From assembly GCF_034377285.1 (NCBI RefSeq), contig NZ_CP139715.1:1968001-2032000 (forward strand): 64,000 nt of DNA, in the 5' to 3' direction. The notes below the pieces were generated by a model. It did not search any database and was not told where the DNA came from. It saw only the letters and a program-made list of their open reading frames with translations. Position 1 is the first letter of the stretch. Each line of letters starts with the position of its first letter. This DNA comes from Thalassobaculum sp. OXR-137. Lineage in GTDB: Bacteria; Pseudomonadota; Alphaproteobacteria; Thalassobaculales; Thalassobaculaceae. Shown one piece after another: positions 51,966 to 62,316 of this stretch. The position numbers and the translations under genes were made by a program.

Positions 51966-52468
51966 ATGGAACTCACCGCCAAATTGGGGATGGACTCGGC
52001 CACTCAGCCGAGCGAATTCCAGGACGAATCCGCCCGTCGTCATAGCGACGACAATGTTATCCGGCTCCCCTCCACGGGTTTCAGTAGTTCGGACGAACGC
52101 TTCGACCACTTCGTCAAGCGCGACGGTCTGACCTTCGCCGGCACGCATCTGATCATCGATCTCTGGGGCGCCTCCCGGCTCGACGACATCGAGCATATCG
52201 AGACGGCGCTGAAGAAGTGCGTGACCGAAGCCGGTGCGACCTTGCTGCACATCCACCTGCACCACTTCTCGCCGAATGGCGGCGTGTCGGGCGTGGCCGT
52301 GCTGGCCGAGTCCCACATCTCCGTCCACACCTGGCCGGAATGCGACTACGCGGCGTTCGACGTGTTCATGTGCGGCGACGCGCAGCCGCACAAGGCGATC
52401 GACGTGCTGAAGGAGGCCTTCGAGCCCGAGCGCGTCAATGTCGGCGATCACCGGCGGGGCATGGTGGT

Positions 52469-52472
<4 letters not shown>
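51966..52472 (+). CDS. speD: S-adenosylmethionine decarboxylase proenzyme
   Basis: Makes decarboxylated SAM, the aminopropyl donor for spermidine. The 168-residue proenzyme has [19 protein letters not shown] and the self-cleavage segment [15 protein letters not shown], where the serine becomes the pyruvoyl cofactor, followed by [15 protein letters not shown]. About 55 residues precede the conserved core, more than in short class 1B enzymes. A very strong TAGGAGGAG site ahead of the ATG supports this start. Its stop overlaps the speE start. Confidence 0.95.
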
Positions 52473-53317
<845 letters not shown>

Positions 53318-53342
53318 GTCGGTCCTCGATTACCCGAATTTC

Positions 53343-53379
53343 AAAGCCCGCTCCGGTGCATCCGGGGCGGGCTTTTTCT
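53343..53379 (+). terminator. Intrinsic terminator after speE
   Basis: An 11-base-pair GC-rich stem, GCCCGCTCCGG against CCGGGGCGGGC with a TGCAT loop, flanked by AAA and a TTTTTCTT run. It ends the speD-speE transcript just before the converging AT-rich gene. Confidence 0.9.
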
Positions 53380-53389
53380 TCGTTGCTAT

Positions 53390-55186
53390 TCATTCGGGCA
53401 GAAGGGCCCGGTCATCAACTGCTCCAGGAGGAAACCAGAGAACAACTTCAGCGTCATTGGTCGAAATCGGATCTTTTGATAATAAGTCATTTTTGTATTT
53501 ATTATAGCGCATTTCCATATAATTAAAGCAATTGCTGTAAGTGTTGTAATATTGATTTTTTCCTCCTAGGGAGCAAGTCAACTCGAAAACCTGATCAAAG
53601 TAATCGTGGGCATTCACTACTAGTGTTTTTGCAAAGCTTGGGAGTTGACCTCGATGAACAACCAAATTTCTAGTTCGGTATATACGGTGAATTTGCCATT
53701 CCACTCGGCGTTCGTGATCTTCTACTGCCTTGTGGGTGGCTTGACGAGATTTTAAGGTTTTATGATGGGTATAGGTTCTATATCTGAGAAGGTGAAAATC
53801 TCCCATATTCTTAAATAAATCAGACAGAATATCTTCGTTTTCTTTAAGAGATAGAAGGCAATATAGTTGTTGCAGAAGGTTGTGATCTTCACCGCATTTT
53901 GCGGATTTAATGGCGCGATATGCCAGTTTTCTATTCCACCGTAAAATATCCCCGAGCAAGCAGCGTAGGAGTCTACTCATATAATTTAAACCAATAAAAG
54001 GCAAAACTCCATGGGTAACATTTGATATTGTGCTACCTGAGAATGATTCAGGAGTTATTGTTTCCAGTGCGGTCCAAATGTTTACAAGCTGATTTTCTAC
54101 GGAGGTAGAATTAGTGCTCATTCCATGGAAGCTCACGGCGTTAAAAAATTTTTTCTTATCGGGTCCGTTTGGGAATCGTATTTCCTTCATCATAGTTTCC
54201 ATAGCCCTGGCAGCTCGGGCCGGTAGTTTGTCGCGGACGAACTGCATTCTGTTTAGTGAATTTGAATAAATTCCCTTAATTTCAGTACAGCATTTTTGAA
54301 TGACGTAGGACCCATCGCCGATACTCAAGGAGTGCTTGTGATTAAAAAGCCCATATACGTGATGTAGTCTAGCAATACGATGATTGGCGACTTCGACTGC
54401 CTCGTATGGATCTTTTGCCCGAACATCGTCGCTCACAACAACGCGTTGAAAATACTCACCGCAAACTGGATCTATATGTTCTTTTAAGTCATCTACGTCA
54501 TCTTTGTTTATTATCTTAGCGCCAAACGCACTTAGATAGGAGTCCTCTACTAAATGTACTTTAGAATCTATGGGTGTTACAACTTTGAACCAATGAGTGT
54601 GAGGAAATATAATTTTCCAGAAATTTCGTACATCAATATCGTTTGGTACTTTTTCCTCAAAAAAGAACTTAACAACGGAATTATGAATCCATTGACTGCT
54701 TAGCCCAAGATTAATAAGAGAAGAAACTAACTCTCTGCACAAAAAATCAAGATCTATCTTGCGGTCTAATTTTTCTTCATCCAATATGCGCTGAATTAAT
54801 TTAAAGCATTTAATTGAATATGGGTATTGCTTAATTTCTCCTGATAATACTGACAAGCGTTTAAAAATTTCTTCTGGAGAAGTCTTGTCGACTTGGAAAA
54901 AACTATCTAAATCAATATTCACCATCTCTTTAATTATGGGGTTTCCCCGGGTTCTAGTTTCAAGTTCCTTTAAAAGGTGAAGTGCGCCCGGTAGCGCTTT
55001 TATATTATGCTTTGCATAATCTAATGCATCGAGACACTCTATAACAAGGGTAGGCGGCGTCGCTGTTGGGGGACGGTGGCTGTCTAAAGTATATTCGAAT
55101 GATAATTCATCCATTCTTTGGGCAAAAAATACAAGATTATTTCGTGAATCGGGCGTTTCCCAAGACGTCAAACTCCGATATAGCAT
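53390..55186 (-). CDS. AT-rich foreign gene: probable HEPN (ApeA-like) domain protein, candidate RNase/defence factor
   Basis: A 598-residue cytoplasmic protein with base use unlike everything around it; for example, 53461-53520 has only 16 G or C in 60. No signal peptide or long membrane helix is seen. The C-terminal third looks like an all-helical HEPN domain: a NIWTALETIT segment near residue 370 is followed by the motif RTRNLVVHRG, with Arg506-Asn507 and His511 matching the R-x4-H ribonuclease motif. The N-terminal part has LVSSLINLGLSSQWIHNSV, a pattern I associate with large ApeA-like proteins. ApeA itself is an anti-phage HEPN protein; a defence role here is inference. The start has AAAGG eight bases upstream. 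No partner gene is present. Confidence 0.6.
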   Translation of the reverse strand: MLYRSLTSWETPDSRNNLVFFAQRMDELSFEYTLDSHRPPTATPPTLVIECLDALDYAKHNIKALPGALHLLKELETRTRGNPIIKEMVNIDLDSFFQVDKTSPEEIFKRLSVLSGEIKQYPYSIKCFKLIQRILDEEKLDRKIDLDFLCRELVSSLINLGLSSQWIHNSVVKFFFEEKVPNDIDVRNFWKIIFPHTHWFKVVTPIDSKVHLVEDSYLSAFGAKIINKDDVDDLKEHIDPVCGEYFQRVVVSDDVRAKDPYEAVEVANHRIARLHHVYGLFNHKHSLSIGDGSYVIQKCCTEIKGIYSNSLNRMQFVRDKLPARAARAMETMMKEIRFPNGPDKKKFFNAVSFHGMSTNSTSVENQLVNIWTALETITPESFSGSTISNVTHGVLPFIGLNYMSRLLRCLLGDILRWNRKLAYRAIKSAKCGEDHNLLQQLYCLLSLKENEDILSDLFKNMGDFHLLRYRTYTHHKTLKSRQATHKAVEDHERRVEWQIHRIYRTRNLVVHRGQLPSFAKTLVVNAHDYFDQVFELTCSLGGKNQYYNTYSNCFNYMEMRYNKYKNDLLSKDPISTNDAEVVLWFPPGAVDDRALLPE

Positions 55187-55312
55187 TATTGTGCCTTTCT
55201 ATTCTAAGGTTGTGCTAAATATTTGAAGGTACGCATATTCATTTATGTTTTACGCTTCGCCTTTGGTGGAATTTCAAATTAATTCGAAAGTTAATGCAAG
55301 GCGTTATCGATG
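55187..55312. other. AT-rich island edge without a gene
   Basis: This short region upstream of the AT-rich gene keeps the low GC content until about 55305 and then returns to the usual composition. It must hold the island gene's promoter. The 8-mer TATTCATT at 55236-55243 also occurs at the other island edge (53387-53394). Confidence 0.5.
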
Positions 55313-56455
55313 CTAGTCCGTCAGATGGCTCGACGTCACCGTGACGGGCCGGTTGCTGGCGATCTTGGCCACCGTGGCGCCGGTCGGGGCGAAGCGCTGG
55401 ATGCGGCGGGCATAGACGATGCCGTCGCTCTCGGCGAACAGCTCGGTGCGGCCCTCGGCCGGGTCGTCGGCGGTGGGGTCGATCAGGTCGGCGATCGGCT
55501 GCCCTTCCGTCACCTCGGCTCCCAGCGGCACCCGGAAGCTGATGATGCCCGGGGTCGGCGCCTGCACCCGCTCCATGCCCTCCACCGGAACGGTGCGGAC
55601 GGGGGAGGCGGTATCGATGTCCAGCTCCGCCCCACCGTCGATGATCCCGTAGCGCTGCAGCGTCCGGTACAGCCGGTCGGCATCCTCCTCGGCGAGCGCA
55701 TCGCCCACATCGCCGGCGCCGCGCAGCTCTACCGTCGAGCACAGGCAGCCCGCGCGCATCCCGGCGGCGCTCAGCTCCTCGTCGAGTTGCCGCCACGGGG
55801 TGGTCAAGGCCTCGTCGTAGGACATCGCCCCGGTCGGGTTGGTCAGCAGGGTGACCTCGCTGCCCAGCAGGCGCGGCAGGTCGCTCGCCTGCGGCCAGTG
55901 CATGGTGTCGAGGTAGAGGTGGACCAGCCCTTCCTCCTCGCAGTGCAGGTCTAGGGCGAGGTCGGCGTCGCAGCCCAGGCGCATCAGGGTGATGCGCAGA
56001 TAGTCGATCTCGGTTTCCGCCATGCTGGCTCGGTCGGCCAGGATGTCTGCGATGACCTCGCGCACCAGCGCCACATTGGCGGCGGCATCGCCGCTGAGCC
56101 GGCCGCGCACGGCGTTGGCGACCTCGCCCGCGATGGCCGGATAGCCGCGGTTGAAGTTGGCGCCGTCGGCCTCGGCGAAGCGGCCGGACACGTTGCCGCG
56201 CGTCACCTGGGACAGGCCGATCGGATTGGCGATCGGGACCAGCATGATATGGCCGAGGATCTCGTGCTCGGCCGCGTCGAGCCGGCGGATCAGGTGGTGC
56301 AGCGCCAGCGACCCGGCAAGCTCGCCCGCGTGCACGGCCGCCTGGATATACGCCTTCGGCGTAGCGTCGGGGTCGCCGTAGGTGTGGACGGTGAGATAGC
56401 GCTCGGTGCCGAGGCTCATCGGGGGCAGCGGGAAACGCGAAACGATGCGGGTCAT
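55313..56455 (-). CDS. Succinylglutamate desuccinylase/aspartoacylase family protein
   Basis: A 380-residue M14-like zinc hydrolase. The first zinc motif AAVHAGELAGSLALHHL (H-x-x-E) and the second histidine in DADLALDLHCEEEG are present, with VPIANPIGLSQ and NRGYP between. The C-terminal 100 residues form a beta-barrel domain (PTPGIISFRVPLGAEVTEGQPIADL) like the lipoyl-type end of this family. It probably deacylates an N-acyl amino acid or ectoine-like compound; no astE neighbours are present, so arginine catabolism is not supported. Confidence 0.85.
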   Translation of the reverse strand: MTRIVSRFPLPPMSLGTERYLTVHTYGDPDATPKAYIQAAVHAGELAGSLALHHLIRRLDAAEHEILGHIMLVPIANPIGLSQVTRGNVSGRFAEADGANFNRGYPAIAGEVANAVRGRLSGDAAANVALVREVIADILADRASMAETEIDYLRITLMRLGCDADLALDLHCEEEGLVHLYLDTMHWPQASDLPRLLGSEVTLLTNPTGAMSYDEALTTPWRQLDEELSAAGMRAGCLCSTVELRGAGDVGDALAEEDADRLYRTLQRYGIIDGGAELDIDTASPVRTVPVEGMERVQAPTPGIISFRVPLGAEVTEGQPIADLIDPTADDPAEGRTELFAESDGIVYARRIQRFAPTGATVAKIASNRPVTVTSSHLTD

Positions 56456-56594
56456 TGCGTCCTATGGGGCGGCTCGTTCGAAGGTTGAGGCATTGGCCTG
56501 TCCGACCGCGGGTCTGTCAAGTCCGAGGACGCTCGCACGGGCTTCCCGGCGTGGTAGGGTGAGGCTCCGATTTTCGAGCAAGCGATTTGAGACC

Positions 56595-58496
56595 GTGCCC
56601 GCAGCCCCTCCCGTTGCCTCCATCCTCATCGTCGCCTACCAGTCCGGCCCCGACCTCGCTCGCTGCCTGGAGGCGCTGGACCGTCAGACCCGGCGCGACT
56701 TCGAGGCGATCCTGGTCGACAACGCCTCCACGGACGGGTCGGTGGAGGCGATCCCGCACTACGACTGGCTGACCGTGGTCCGCTCCCCGGACAATCTCGG
56801 TTTCGCCGCCGGCAACAACCTTGCCGCCCGCTCGGCCCGCGGGCGGTATCTGGTCACCCTCAACCCGGATGCCTTCGCGGAACCCGGCTGGCTTGCCGCC
56901 CTGATCGCCGCCGCCGAGCGCCACCCCGGGGCCGCCAGCATTGCCTCGGTGCAACTGCTCGATGCCGATCCGGACCGGCTGGACGGGATGGGGGATCCCT
57001 ATGCCCCCTGGGGGGCGGCCTGGCGCGGCGGGAAGGGCGGCCTGGCGGTCCCGGTCGTCGAGAGCGAGGTCTTCGGCCCCTGCGCCGCCGCGGCGCTGTA
57101 CCGGCGCGAAGCGTTCGAGGCTGTCGGCGGCTTCTGCGAACGGTTCTTCTGCTACTACGAGGACGTGGACCTGGCGCTGCGGCTGCGGCGGGCCGGCTGG
57201 CGTTCGGTGATCACCCCCTGGGCTATCGTGCGCCATGTGGGATCGGGCTCCACCGCCTCGGATTTCGTGCTGCGCCACGCCACCCGGAACCGGGTCTGGA
57301 CCTACATGCGGGGGATGCCGGCGCTGGCCGGGCTGGCCTTCGCGCCGGTGATGGCGGGGCTGGCGCTCGCCGGCGTGCTGGCGGGCGTCCTGCGCGGCGG
57401 TGCCGGTGCGCGGGCGAGGGCGCTGCTGGAGGCGCTGCGGGCGGTCCCGGTGACCCTGCGGGAGCGCGCGGCGATCGCGCAGACGGCAGAAGCGGGCGCG
57501 CTTGCGGCGATGACCTGGTCGCCGCTGCGGTTCCTGCGGCGGGGGATCGACGCCCGGCCGCTGGCCGATCTGCCGGCTCGGCTCTCGGGCGGCGTTGCGG
57601 AGGACCCGCGCGTTTTGGCGGTGATCGTCAGCTACGAGCCCGATGACCGGCTCGACGGCGTGCTGGACGCGGCGCTGGCCCAATGCGCCCAGGTGGTGCT
57701 CGTGGACAACGGCAGCGCGCCCGAGGTTCGCGCCCGGTTGCGCGGCCGGGCCGATCGCTCGGATGCGCTGACGCTGGTGGAGAACGAGGCGAATGTCGGG
57801 CTGGCGGCGGCCCAGAATCAGGGGCTGGAGATCGCCCGCTCAGCCGGGACCGACTGGATCCTGCTGCTGGACGACGACAGCGTGCCGGCGCCCGACATGG
57901 TGGCGCGGCTGCTGGGCGGCTGGACGGAGCTGGCGGATCGCGGGCGCGTCGGCCTGCTGTCGCCGCGGCTCAGCGATGCGGAGGGCACGCTGAAGCCCTA
58001 TCTGCTCTCCAGCGGCACTGGGTGGGATCTTCGGCGGGCGCGGATGGCGCCAGGGGCTGTGGTCCGCGACGGCGTCTTTGCCATCGCCTCGGGCAGCCTG
58101 ATCCGGCGCGACGTGCTGGAGGTGGTCGGGCCGATGGCCGGGCCGTTCTTCATCGACTATGTGGATATCGAGTTCAGCCTGCGCCTGCGCCGGGCCGGGT
58201 TCGAGATTGTCGGCATAGGCGACGCGGTGCTGACCCATCGCCTGGGCGAGTTCCACGAGACCGAGGTGCTGGGCCGCAAGGTGGCGTTGAACACCCACTC
58301 CGCCTGGCGCCGCCGGCTCATCCACCGCAACCGTGTGCGGGTCTGGCGGCGCTTCGCCGCCCAGGTACCGGCCTGGGTCGCCTGGGACGCCACCGCCGCG
58401 CTATACGATGTCTGGAAGGCTGCGGTCTACGAGACCGACAAGGGCGCAAAACTCCGCGCCATTTTCGGCGGTTTCATCGCGGGATGGCGCGACTGA
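56595..58496 (+). CDS. Double GT2 glycosyltransferase, cell-surface polysaccharide
   Basis: A 633-residue protein made of two family 2 glycosyltransferase domains. Domain 1 (about residues 8-290) has ILVDNASTDGSVEAIPHY, LVTLNPDAFAEPGW and FFCYYEDVDLALRLRRAGW. Domain 2 (about 335-600) has VVLVDNGSAPEV, WILLLDDDSVPAPDM and FFIDYVDIEFSLRLRRAGFEI. Both keep acidic residues for metal and sugar nucleotide, so two transfers by one chain are plausible. Rhamnosyltransferases often show the YVDIEF pattern, which fits the dTDP-rhamnose genes nearby. The GTG at 56595 starts the first domain; the longer upstream frame reads into the divergent promoter. Confidence 0.87.
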   Translation: MPAAPPVASILIVAYQSGPDLARCLEALDRQTRRDFEAILVDNASTDGSVEAIPHYDWLTVVRSPDNLGFAAGNNLAARSARGRYLVTLNPDAFAEPGWLAALIAAAERHPGAASIASVQLLDADPDRLDGMGDPYAPWGAAWRGGKGGLAVPVVESEVFGPCAAAALYRREAFEAVGGFCERFFCYYEDVDLALRLRRAGWRSVITPWAIVRHVGSGSTASDFVLRHATRNRVWTYMRGMPALAGLAFAPVMAGLALAGVLAGVLRGGAGARARALLEALRAVPVTLRERAAIAQTAEAGALAAMTWSPLRFLRRGIDARPLADLPARLSGGVAEDPRVLAVIVSYEPDDRLDGVLDAALAQCAQVVLVDNGSAPEVRARLRGRADRSDALTLVENEANVGLAAAQNQGLEIARSAGTDWILLLDDDSVPAPDMVARLLGGWTELADRGRVGLLSPRLSDAEGTLKPYLLSSGTGWDLRRARMAPGAVVRDGVFAIASGSLIRRDVLEVVGPMAGPFFIDYVDIEFSLRLRRAGFEIVGIGDAVLTHRLGEFHETEVLGRKVALNTHSAWRRRLIHRNRVRVWRRFAAQVPAWVAWDATAALYDVWKAAVYETDKGAKLRAIFGGFIAGWRD

Positions 58497-58505
58497 CCGC
58501 CCGGT

Positions 58506-59504
58506 CTATTTGCCGCCGCCGGTCAGCCGAGCGCCGATCCAGGCCAGCGTGATCGGCACCGCCCGTACGGCCAGCCGGGCGAAGATCGCCGCCCCGATGA
58601 TGCGCAGGATCAGGTCCGGATACTGGGGCCGGAAGTGCTTGCGGAAATATTTTGTGGCGCTGATCGACTTGTGCCATTCGACGGTGAAGGGCGAGACCCG
58701 GCTGGTGCCCTTCACATGCATGACGGCGACATCGGGGACGTAGAGGATCTCGCCGCCCGACTTGATCACCCGCATGCAGAGATCGACGTCCTCGACATGG
58801 AGGAAATACTCCTCGTCCATGCCGCCGAGCGCGTTGTAGCTGTCGGTCGGCATCATCATGAACGCGCCGGAGATGCACTGGACCGGGGTCACCTTGTCCA
58901 GCGGCTCGGTCTCGTTCAGGTTCAGACGCTGGAAATGCGGATGGTCCGGCATCAGCTTGTCCAGGCGGAACAGTTCCACCAGACAGGTCCAGGGCGTCAT
59001 CAGGTTGCGCCGGCCGCCGCGCTGCTCGCTGCCGTCCGGGTTCTCGATCCGCACGGTCGCCATGGTGGCGTTCGGCGCGTCGTCGAACACTGAGAAGACC
59101 CGGCCGACGACGCCGGGTCGCAGCACGCAGTCCGGATTGAGCAGCAGGATATAGGCGGTCTTGGCATAGCGGACGCCGAGATTGCAGCCCTTGGAGAAGC
59201 CGACATTCCCCTGGCCGCGCACGACGATCAGCCGTTTGTCTTCGGCGGCAAGCGCATCGATCGCGGCACGGGTATCGGCCGAATTGCCGTTGTCCACCAG
59301 AACGACGGATCGCACCCCGTCTTGTTCAAGGGCGGCGGAAACACTGTCTAGCAGGACGGCACCGGTCCGGTACGACACGACGACCACGGTACAGGCATGG
59401 GCACGCACCGGCTCGCGAGGAGGGTCCGGCATGGTGCTGGCTGCTACCGTCCGGGGTCGCAAGGGAACGACCCGTCGGTCGAAGGGTTCTGTCGTCAGGC
59501 TCAT
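58506..59504 (-). CDS. GT2 family glycosyltransferase
   Basis: A 332-residue rhamnosyltransferase-like GT2 enzyme. The catalytic domain has CTVVVVSYRTGAVLLDSVSAAL, VVLVDNGNSADTRA, YILLLNPDCVLRPGVVG with the acidic motif, and YFLHVEDVDLCMRVIKSGGEI. The C-terminal part has a hydrophobic helix, suggesting membrane association. The start at 59504 (MSLTTEPFDRR) leaves a promoter region facing rfbC; the in-frame ATG at 59585 is within that AT-rich region. It converges on the double GT2 gene, 9 bases apart. Confidence 0.88.
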   Translation of the reverse strand: MSLTTEPFDRRVVPLRPRTVAASTMPDPPREPVRAHACTVVVVSYRTGAVLLDSVSAALEQDGVRSVVLVDNGNSADTRAAIDALAAEDKRLIVVRGQGNVGFSKGCNLGVRYAKTAYILLLNPDCVLRPGVVGRVFSVFDDAPNATMATVRIENPDGSEQRGGRRNLMTPWTCLVELFRLDKLMPDHPHFQRLNLNETEPLDKVTPVQCISGAFMMMPTDSYNALGGMDEEYFLHVEDVDLCMRVIKSGGEILYVPDVAVMHVKGTSRVSPFTVEWHKSISATKYFRKHFRPQYPDLILRIIGAAIFARLAVRAVPITLAWIGARLTGGGK

Positions 59505-59750
59505 CAGGTCCCGATCGGTTTCCTTGCCATTATATTCCGCCCGCCTCCTTATTATCAGGAGTTCGGTAGCATACCATCGTGCCAAAATGCTGCTTTCGCA
59601 AATGATAGCATACAGCGCCGCGGCGAATAAGCGCGGCGGCCTGCGGAGTTGTGGACGTCAGTTGCGCCATGCTATCACCCGCCGCGGTTTCTCGCCCGCC
59701 CTCGAACGATCCCTACCTCTGGGCTGGCCAACGCATGCGGAGGATACGAC
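59505..59750. promoter_or_regulatory. Divergent promoter region of the rhamnose operon
   Basis: About 245 bases with no gene and a locally AT-rich centre (59520-59610). The hexamer TAGCAT occurs at 59577-59582 and 59606-59611 and, inverted, at 59669-59674, the last two within a shared GATAGCAT. GGTAGCATACC at the first site is itself a small palindrome. These could be operator sites for a surface-polysaccharide regulator. The rfbC site GCGGAGGA precedes its GTG. Confidence 0.45.
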
Positions 59751-60308
59751 GTGCAGGTAGAATCGCTGGCAATCCCGGACGTTAAGATCCTGACGCCGAA
59801 GCGGTTCGGAGACGCCCGCGGCTTCTTCTCCGAGACCTACAACAAGGCCACTCTGGCCGGACACGGGCTCGATCTGGAGTTCATCCAGGACAACCATTCC
59901 ATGTCGCAGCCGGTCGGCGTGCTGCGCGGCCTGCATTTCCAGACCCCGCCCTTCGCCCAGGACAAGCTGGTGCGCGTGGTGAAGGGGCGGATCTTCGACG
60001 TGGCGGTGGACATCCGGCAGGGCTCGCCGACCTACGGCAAATGGGTCGGCGCGGAGATCTCGGCGGACGCCTGGAACCAGATCCTGGTGCCGGTCGGCTT
60101 CGCCCACGGTTTCGTCACATTGGAGCCGGACACTGAGGTGATCTACAAGGTCACCGCTCCCTATGCGCCGGAGCACGACAAGGGTCTGGCCTGGAACGAT
60201 CCGGCTATCGGCATCGACTGGCCGCTGAACGGTGTCACGCCGACCCTGTCCGACAAGGACACCAAGCATCCCGGGCTGGCGGATCTGCCGGCCTATTTCT
60301 CGATCTGA
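59751..60308 (+). CDS. rfbC: dTDP-4-dehydrorhamnose 3,5-epimerase
   Basis: Third-step enzyme of dTDP-L-rhamnose synthesis. The 185-residue cupin has [39 protein letters not shown] with the catalytic histidine, and [20 protein letters not shown]. The GTG at 59751 has GGAGGA about six bases before it and gives the family length; an ATG 34 codons earlier would lie in the promoter region. It is the first gene of the rfbC-rfbB-rfbD-rfbA operon. Confidence 0.95.
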   Translation: MQVESLAIPDVKILTPKRFGDARGFFSETYNKATLAGHGLDLEFIQDNHSMSQPVGVLRGLHFQTPPFAQDKLVRVVKGRIFDVAVDIRQGSPTYGKWVGAEISADAWNQILVPVGFAHGFVTLEPDTEVIYKVTAPYAPEHDKGLAWNDPAIGIDWPLNGVTPTLSDKDTKHPGLADLPAYFSI

Positions 60309-60328
60309 TCGCGGCGCTGGAGACGAGC

Positions 60329-61411
60329 ATGGCGACACCGAAAACGGTTCTGGTCACGGGCGGCGCCGGCTTCATCGGCTCCGCGGTCATCCGCCTGCTG
60401 ATCGCCGAGACCGACGTCCGGGTGGTCAATGTCGACAAGCTGACCTACGCGGCCAGCGGCACCGCCCTGGCGGAGATCGAGGACAGCAACCGCTACGCCT
60501 TCGAGCAGGTGGACATCACCGACTCGGCGGCGCTGAAGACGGTGTTCGAGACCCACGATCCCGATGCGGTGATGCATCTGGCGGCGGAATCCCATGTCGA
60601 CCGCTCGATCGACGGGCCCGAGGCGTTCATCCACACCAACGTGGTCGGCACTTTCCGCCTGCTGCAGGCGGCGCGCCAGCATTTCGCCACGCTGGAGGGC
60701 GAGCGCAAGGCCGGCTTCCGGTTCCACCACATCTCAACCGACGAGGTGTTCGGCTCGCTCGGCGACGAGGGCATGTTCACCGAGGAGACGGCCTACGATC
60801 CGCGGTCGCCCTATTCCGCATCCAAGGCCTCCTCGGACCATCTGGTGCGCGCCTGGGGCGAGACCTACGGGCTGCCGATCGTCCTGTCGAACTGCTCGAA
60901 CAACTACGGGCCGTTCCACTTCCCCGAGAAGCTGATCCCGCTGATGATCATCAAGGGCCTGCGCGGCGAGCCGCTGCCGGTCTATGGCGACGGTCAGAAC
61001 GTGCGCGACTGGCTCTATGTGGAGGACCACGCCCGCGCCCTGTGGACCGTGCTGTCGAAGGGCACTGCCGGCGAGAGCTACAACATCGGCGGCCACAACG
61101 AGATGTCGAACCTCGCGGTGGTGCAGACCATCTGCGACCTGCTGGACCGCTACGCGCCGCCGCTGGCCGGCGTGACGTCCCGGCGCGAACTGATCACCTT
61201 CGTCACCGACCGGCCCGGCCACGACTTCCGCTATGCCATCGACGCCGCCAAGATCGAGCGCGATCTCGGATGGACCCCGCGCGAGACCTTCGAAAGCGGC
61301 ATCGGCAAGACCGTGCAGTGGTATCTGGCCAACGAGTCCTGGTGGCAGCCGCTGCTGGACCGCAACGTGCTGGCCCGCGTGGGCACCGGCACCACCGGAA
61401 AGACAGGCTGA
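60329..61411 (+). CDS. rfbB: dTDP-glucose 4,6-dehydratase
   Basis: Second step of dTDP-L-rhamnose synthesis. The 360-residue short-chain dehydrogenase has the NAD motif [30 protein letters not shown], the active-site [13 protein letters not shown] and [15 protein letters not shown] with the Tyr-Lys pair, and [18 protein letters not shown]. It lies 20 bases after rfbC and two bases before rfbD. Confidence 0.97.
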   Translation: MATPKTVLVTGGAGFIGSAVIRLLIAETDVRVVNVDKLTYAASGTALAEIEDSNRYAFEQVDITDSAALKTVFETHDPDAVMHLAAESHVDRSIDGPEAFIHTNVVGTFRLLQAARQHFATLEGERKAGFRFHHISTDEVFGSLGDEGMFTEETAYDPRSPYSASKASSDHLVRAWGETYGLPIVLSNCSNNYGPFHFPEKLIPLMIIKGLRGEPLPVYGDGQNVRDWLYVEDHARALWTVLSKGTAGESYNIGGHNEMSNLAVVQTICDLLDRYAPPLAGVTSRRELITFVTDRPGHDFRYAIDAAKIERDLGWTPRETFESGIGKTVQWYLANESWWQPLLDRNVLARVGTGTTGKTG

Positions 61412-61413
61412 GC

Positions 61414-62316
61414 ATGCGGGTTCTGGTTACCGGCGTTACCGGGCAGGTCGGCGGCGCGCTCGTCCGGATGGCCGCGGACGACGCGGCGGCGGGCATCGAG
61501 ATCGTCGGGGTGGGTCGGGATCGCCTCGACCTCGCCCAGCCCGGCCTTGTCGACGGCGCGCTGGACGCGGTGCGACCGGACCTGGTGGTCAACCCCGCCG
61601 CCTATACCGCCGTCGACAAGGCCGAGCAGGAACGCGACCTCGCCTTCACCATCAACCGTGACGGCCCGGCCGCCCTGGCGGCGGCCTGTGCTGAGCGGAA
61701 GATCGGTCTGATCCATGTCTCGACGGACTATGTGTTCGACGGCGAGGGAACGCGGCCCTACCGGCCGAGCGATCCGGTGTCCCCGCTGGGCGTCTACGGC
61801 GCCTCCAAGGAGGCCGGCGAGACGGCGATCCGCCACGCGCTGGAGGACCACCTGATCCTGCGCACCGCCTGGGTCTACGCGGCCCGCGGCGCGAACTTCA
61901 TGAACACCATGCTGCGGGTCGGCAAGGATCGCGACGAGCTGCGGGTGGTCGACGACCAGCACGGCACGCCGACGGCGGCGGTCGATATCGCCGCCGCCAT
62001 CCTGGCGCTGGTCCGCGCCCGCATGGAGGCGTCGCCCGTGGCGCCCGGCACCTACCACTACACCGCCGATGGCGAGACCACCTGGCACGGTTTCGCCGAG
62101 GCGATCTTCGCGCGGGCCGAGAGGCACTGGGGCCGGCGGCCGACGGTACAGGCCATTCCCTCCGCGGAATATCCGACCCCGGCGAAGCGGCCGGCCTATT
62201 CGGTGCTCGATACCACCGCGCTGATCGAGGCGCTGCCGACCCTGCCGCACCGGTCGTGGCAGACGGCGCTGGATGAAGTTTTCGCCGCCCGCATGGCGGC
62301 AGAGGAGACGGTCTGA
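61414..62316 (+). CDS. rfbD: dTDP-4-dehydrorhamnose reductase
   Basis: Final step of dTDP-L-rhamnose synthesis. The 300-residue reductase has [48 protein letters not shown] and [14 protein letters not shown] with the Tyr-x3-Lys pair. Its stop overlaps the rfbA ATG by one base (TGATG), so translation is coupled. Confidence 0.97.
   Translation: MRVLVTGVTGQVGGALVRMAADDAAAGIEIVGVGRDRLDLAQPGLVDGALDAVRPDLVVNPAAYTAVDKAEQERDLAFTINRDGPAALAAACAERKIGLIHVSTDYVFDGEGTRPYRPSDPVSPLGVYGASKEAGETAIRHALEDHLILRTAWVYAARGANFMNTMLRVGKDRDELRVVDDQHGTPTAAVDIAAAILALVRARMEASPVAPGTYHYTADGETTWHGFAEAIFARAERHWGRRPTVQAIPSAEYPTPAKRPAYSVLDTTALIEALPTLPHRSWQTALDEVFAARMAAEETV

Noticed and set aside
55239-55796. A 185-codon minus-strand frame at the island edge
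   Set aside because: It overlaps the end of the aspartoacylase-family gene in another frame and has an arginine/alanine-rich shadow composition.
55313-56455. Considered as astE of arginine succinyltransferase catabolism
   Set aside because: No other ast genes are present and the C-terminal barrel is that of the broader aspartoacylase-like family.
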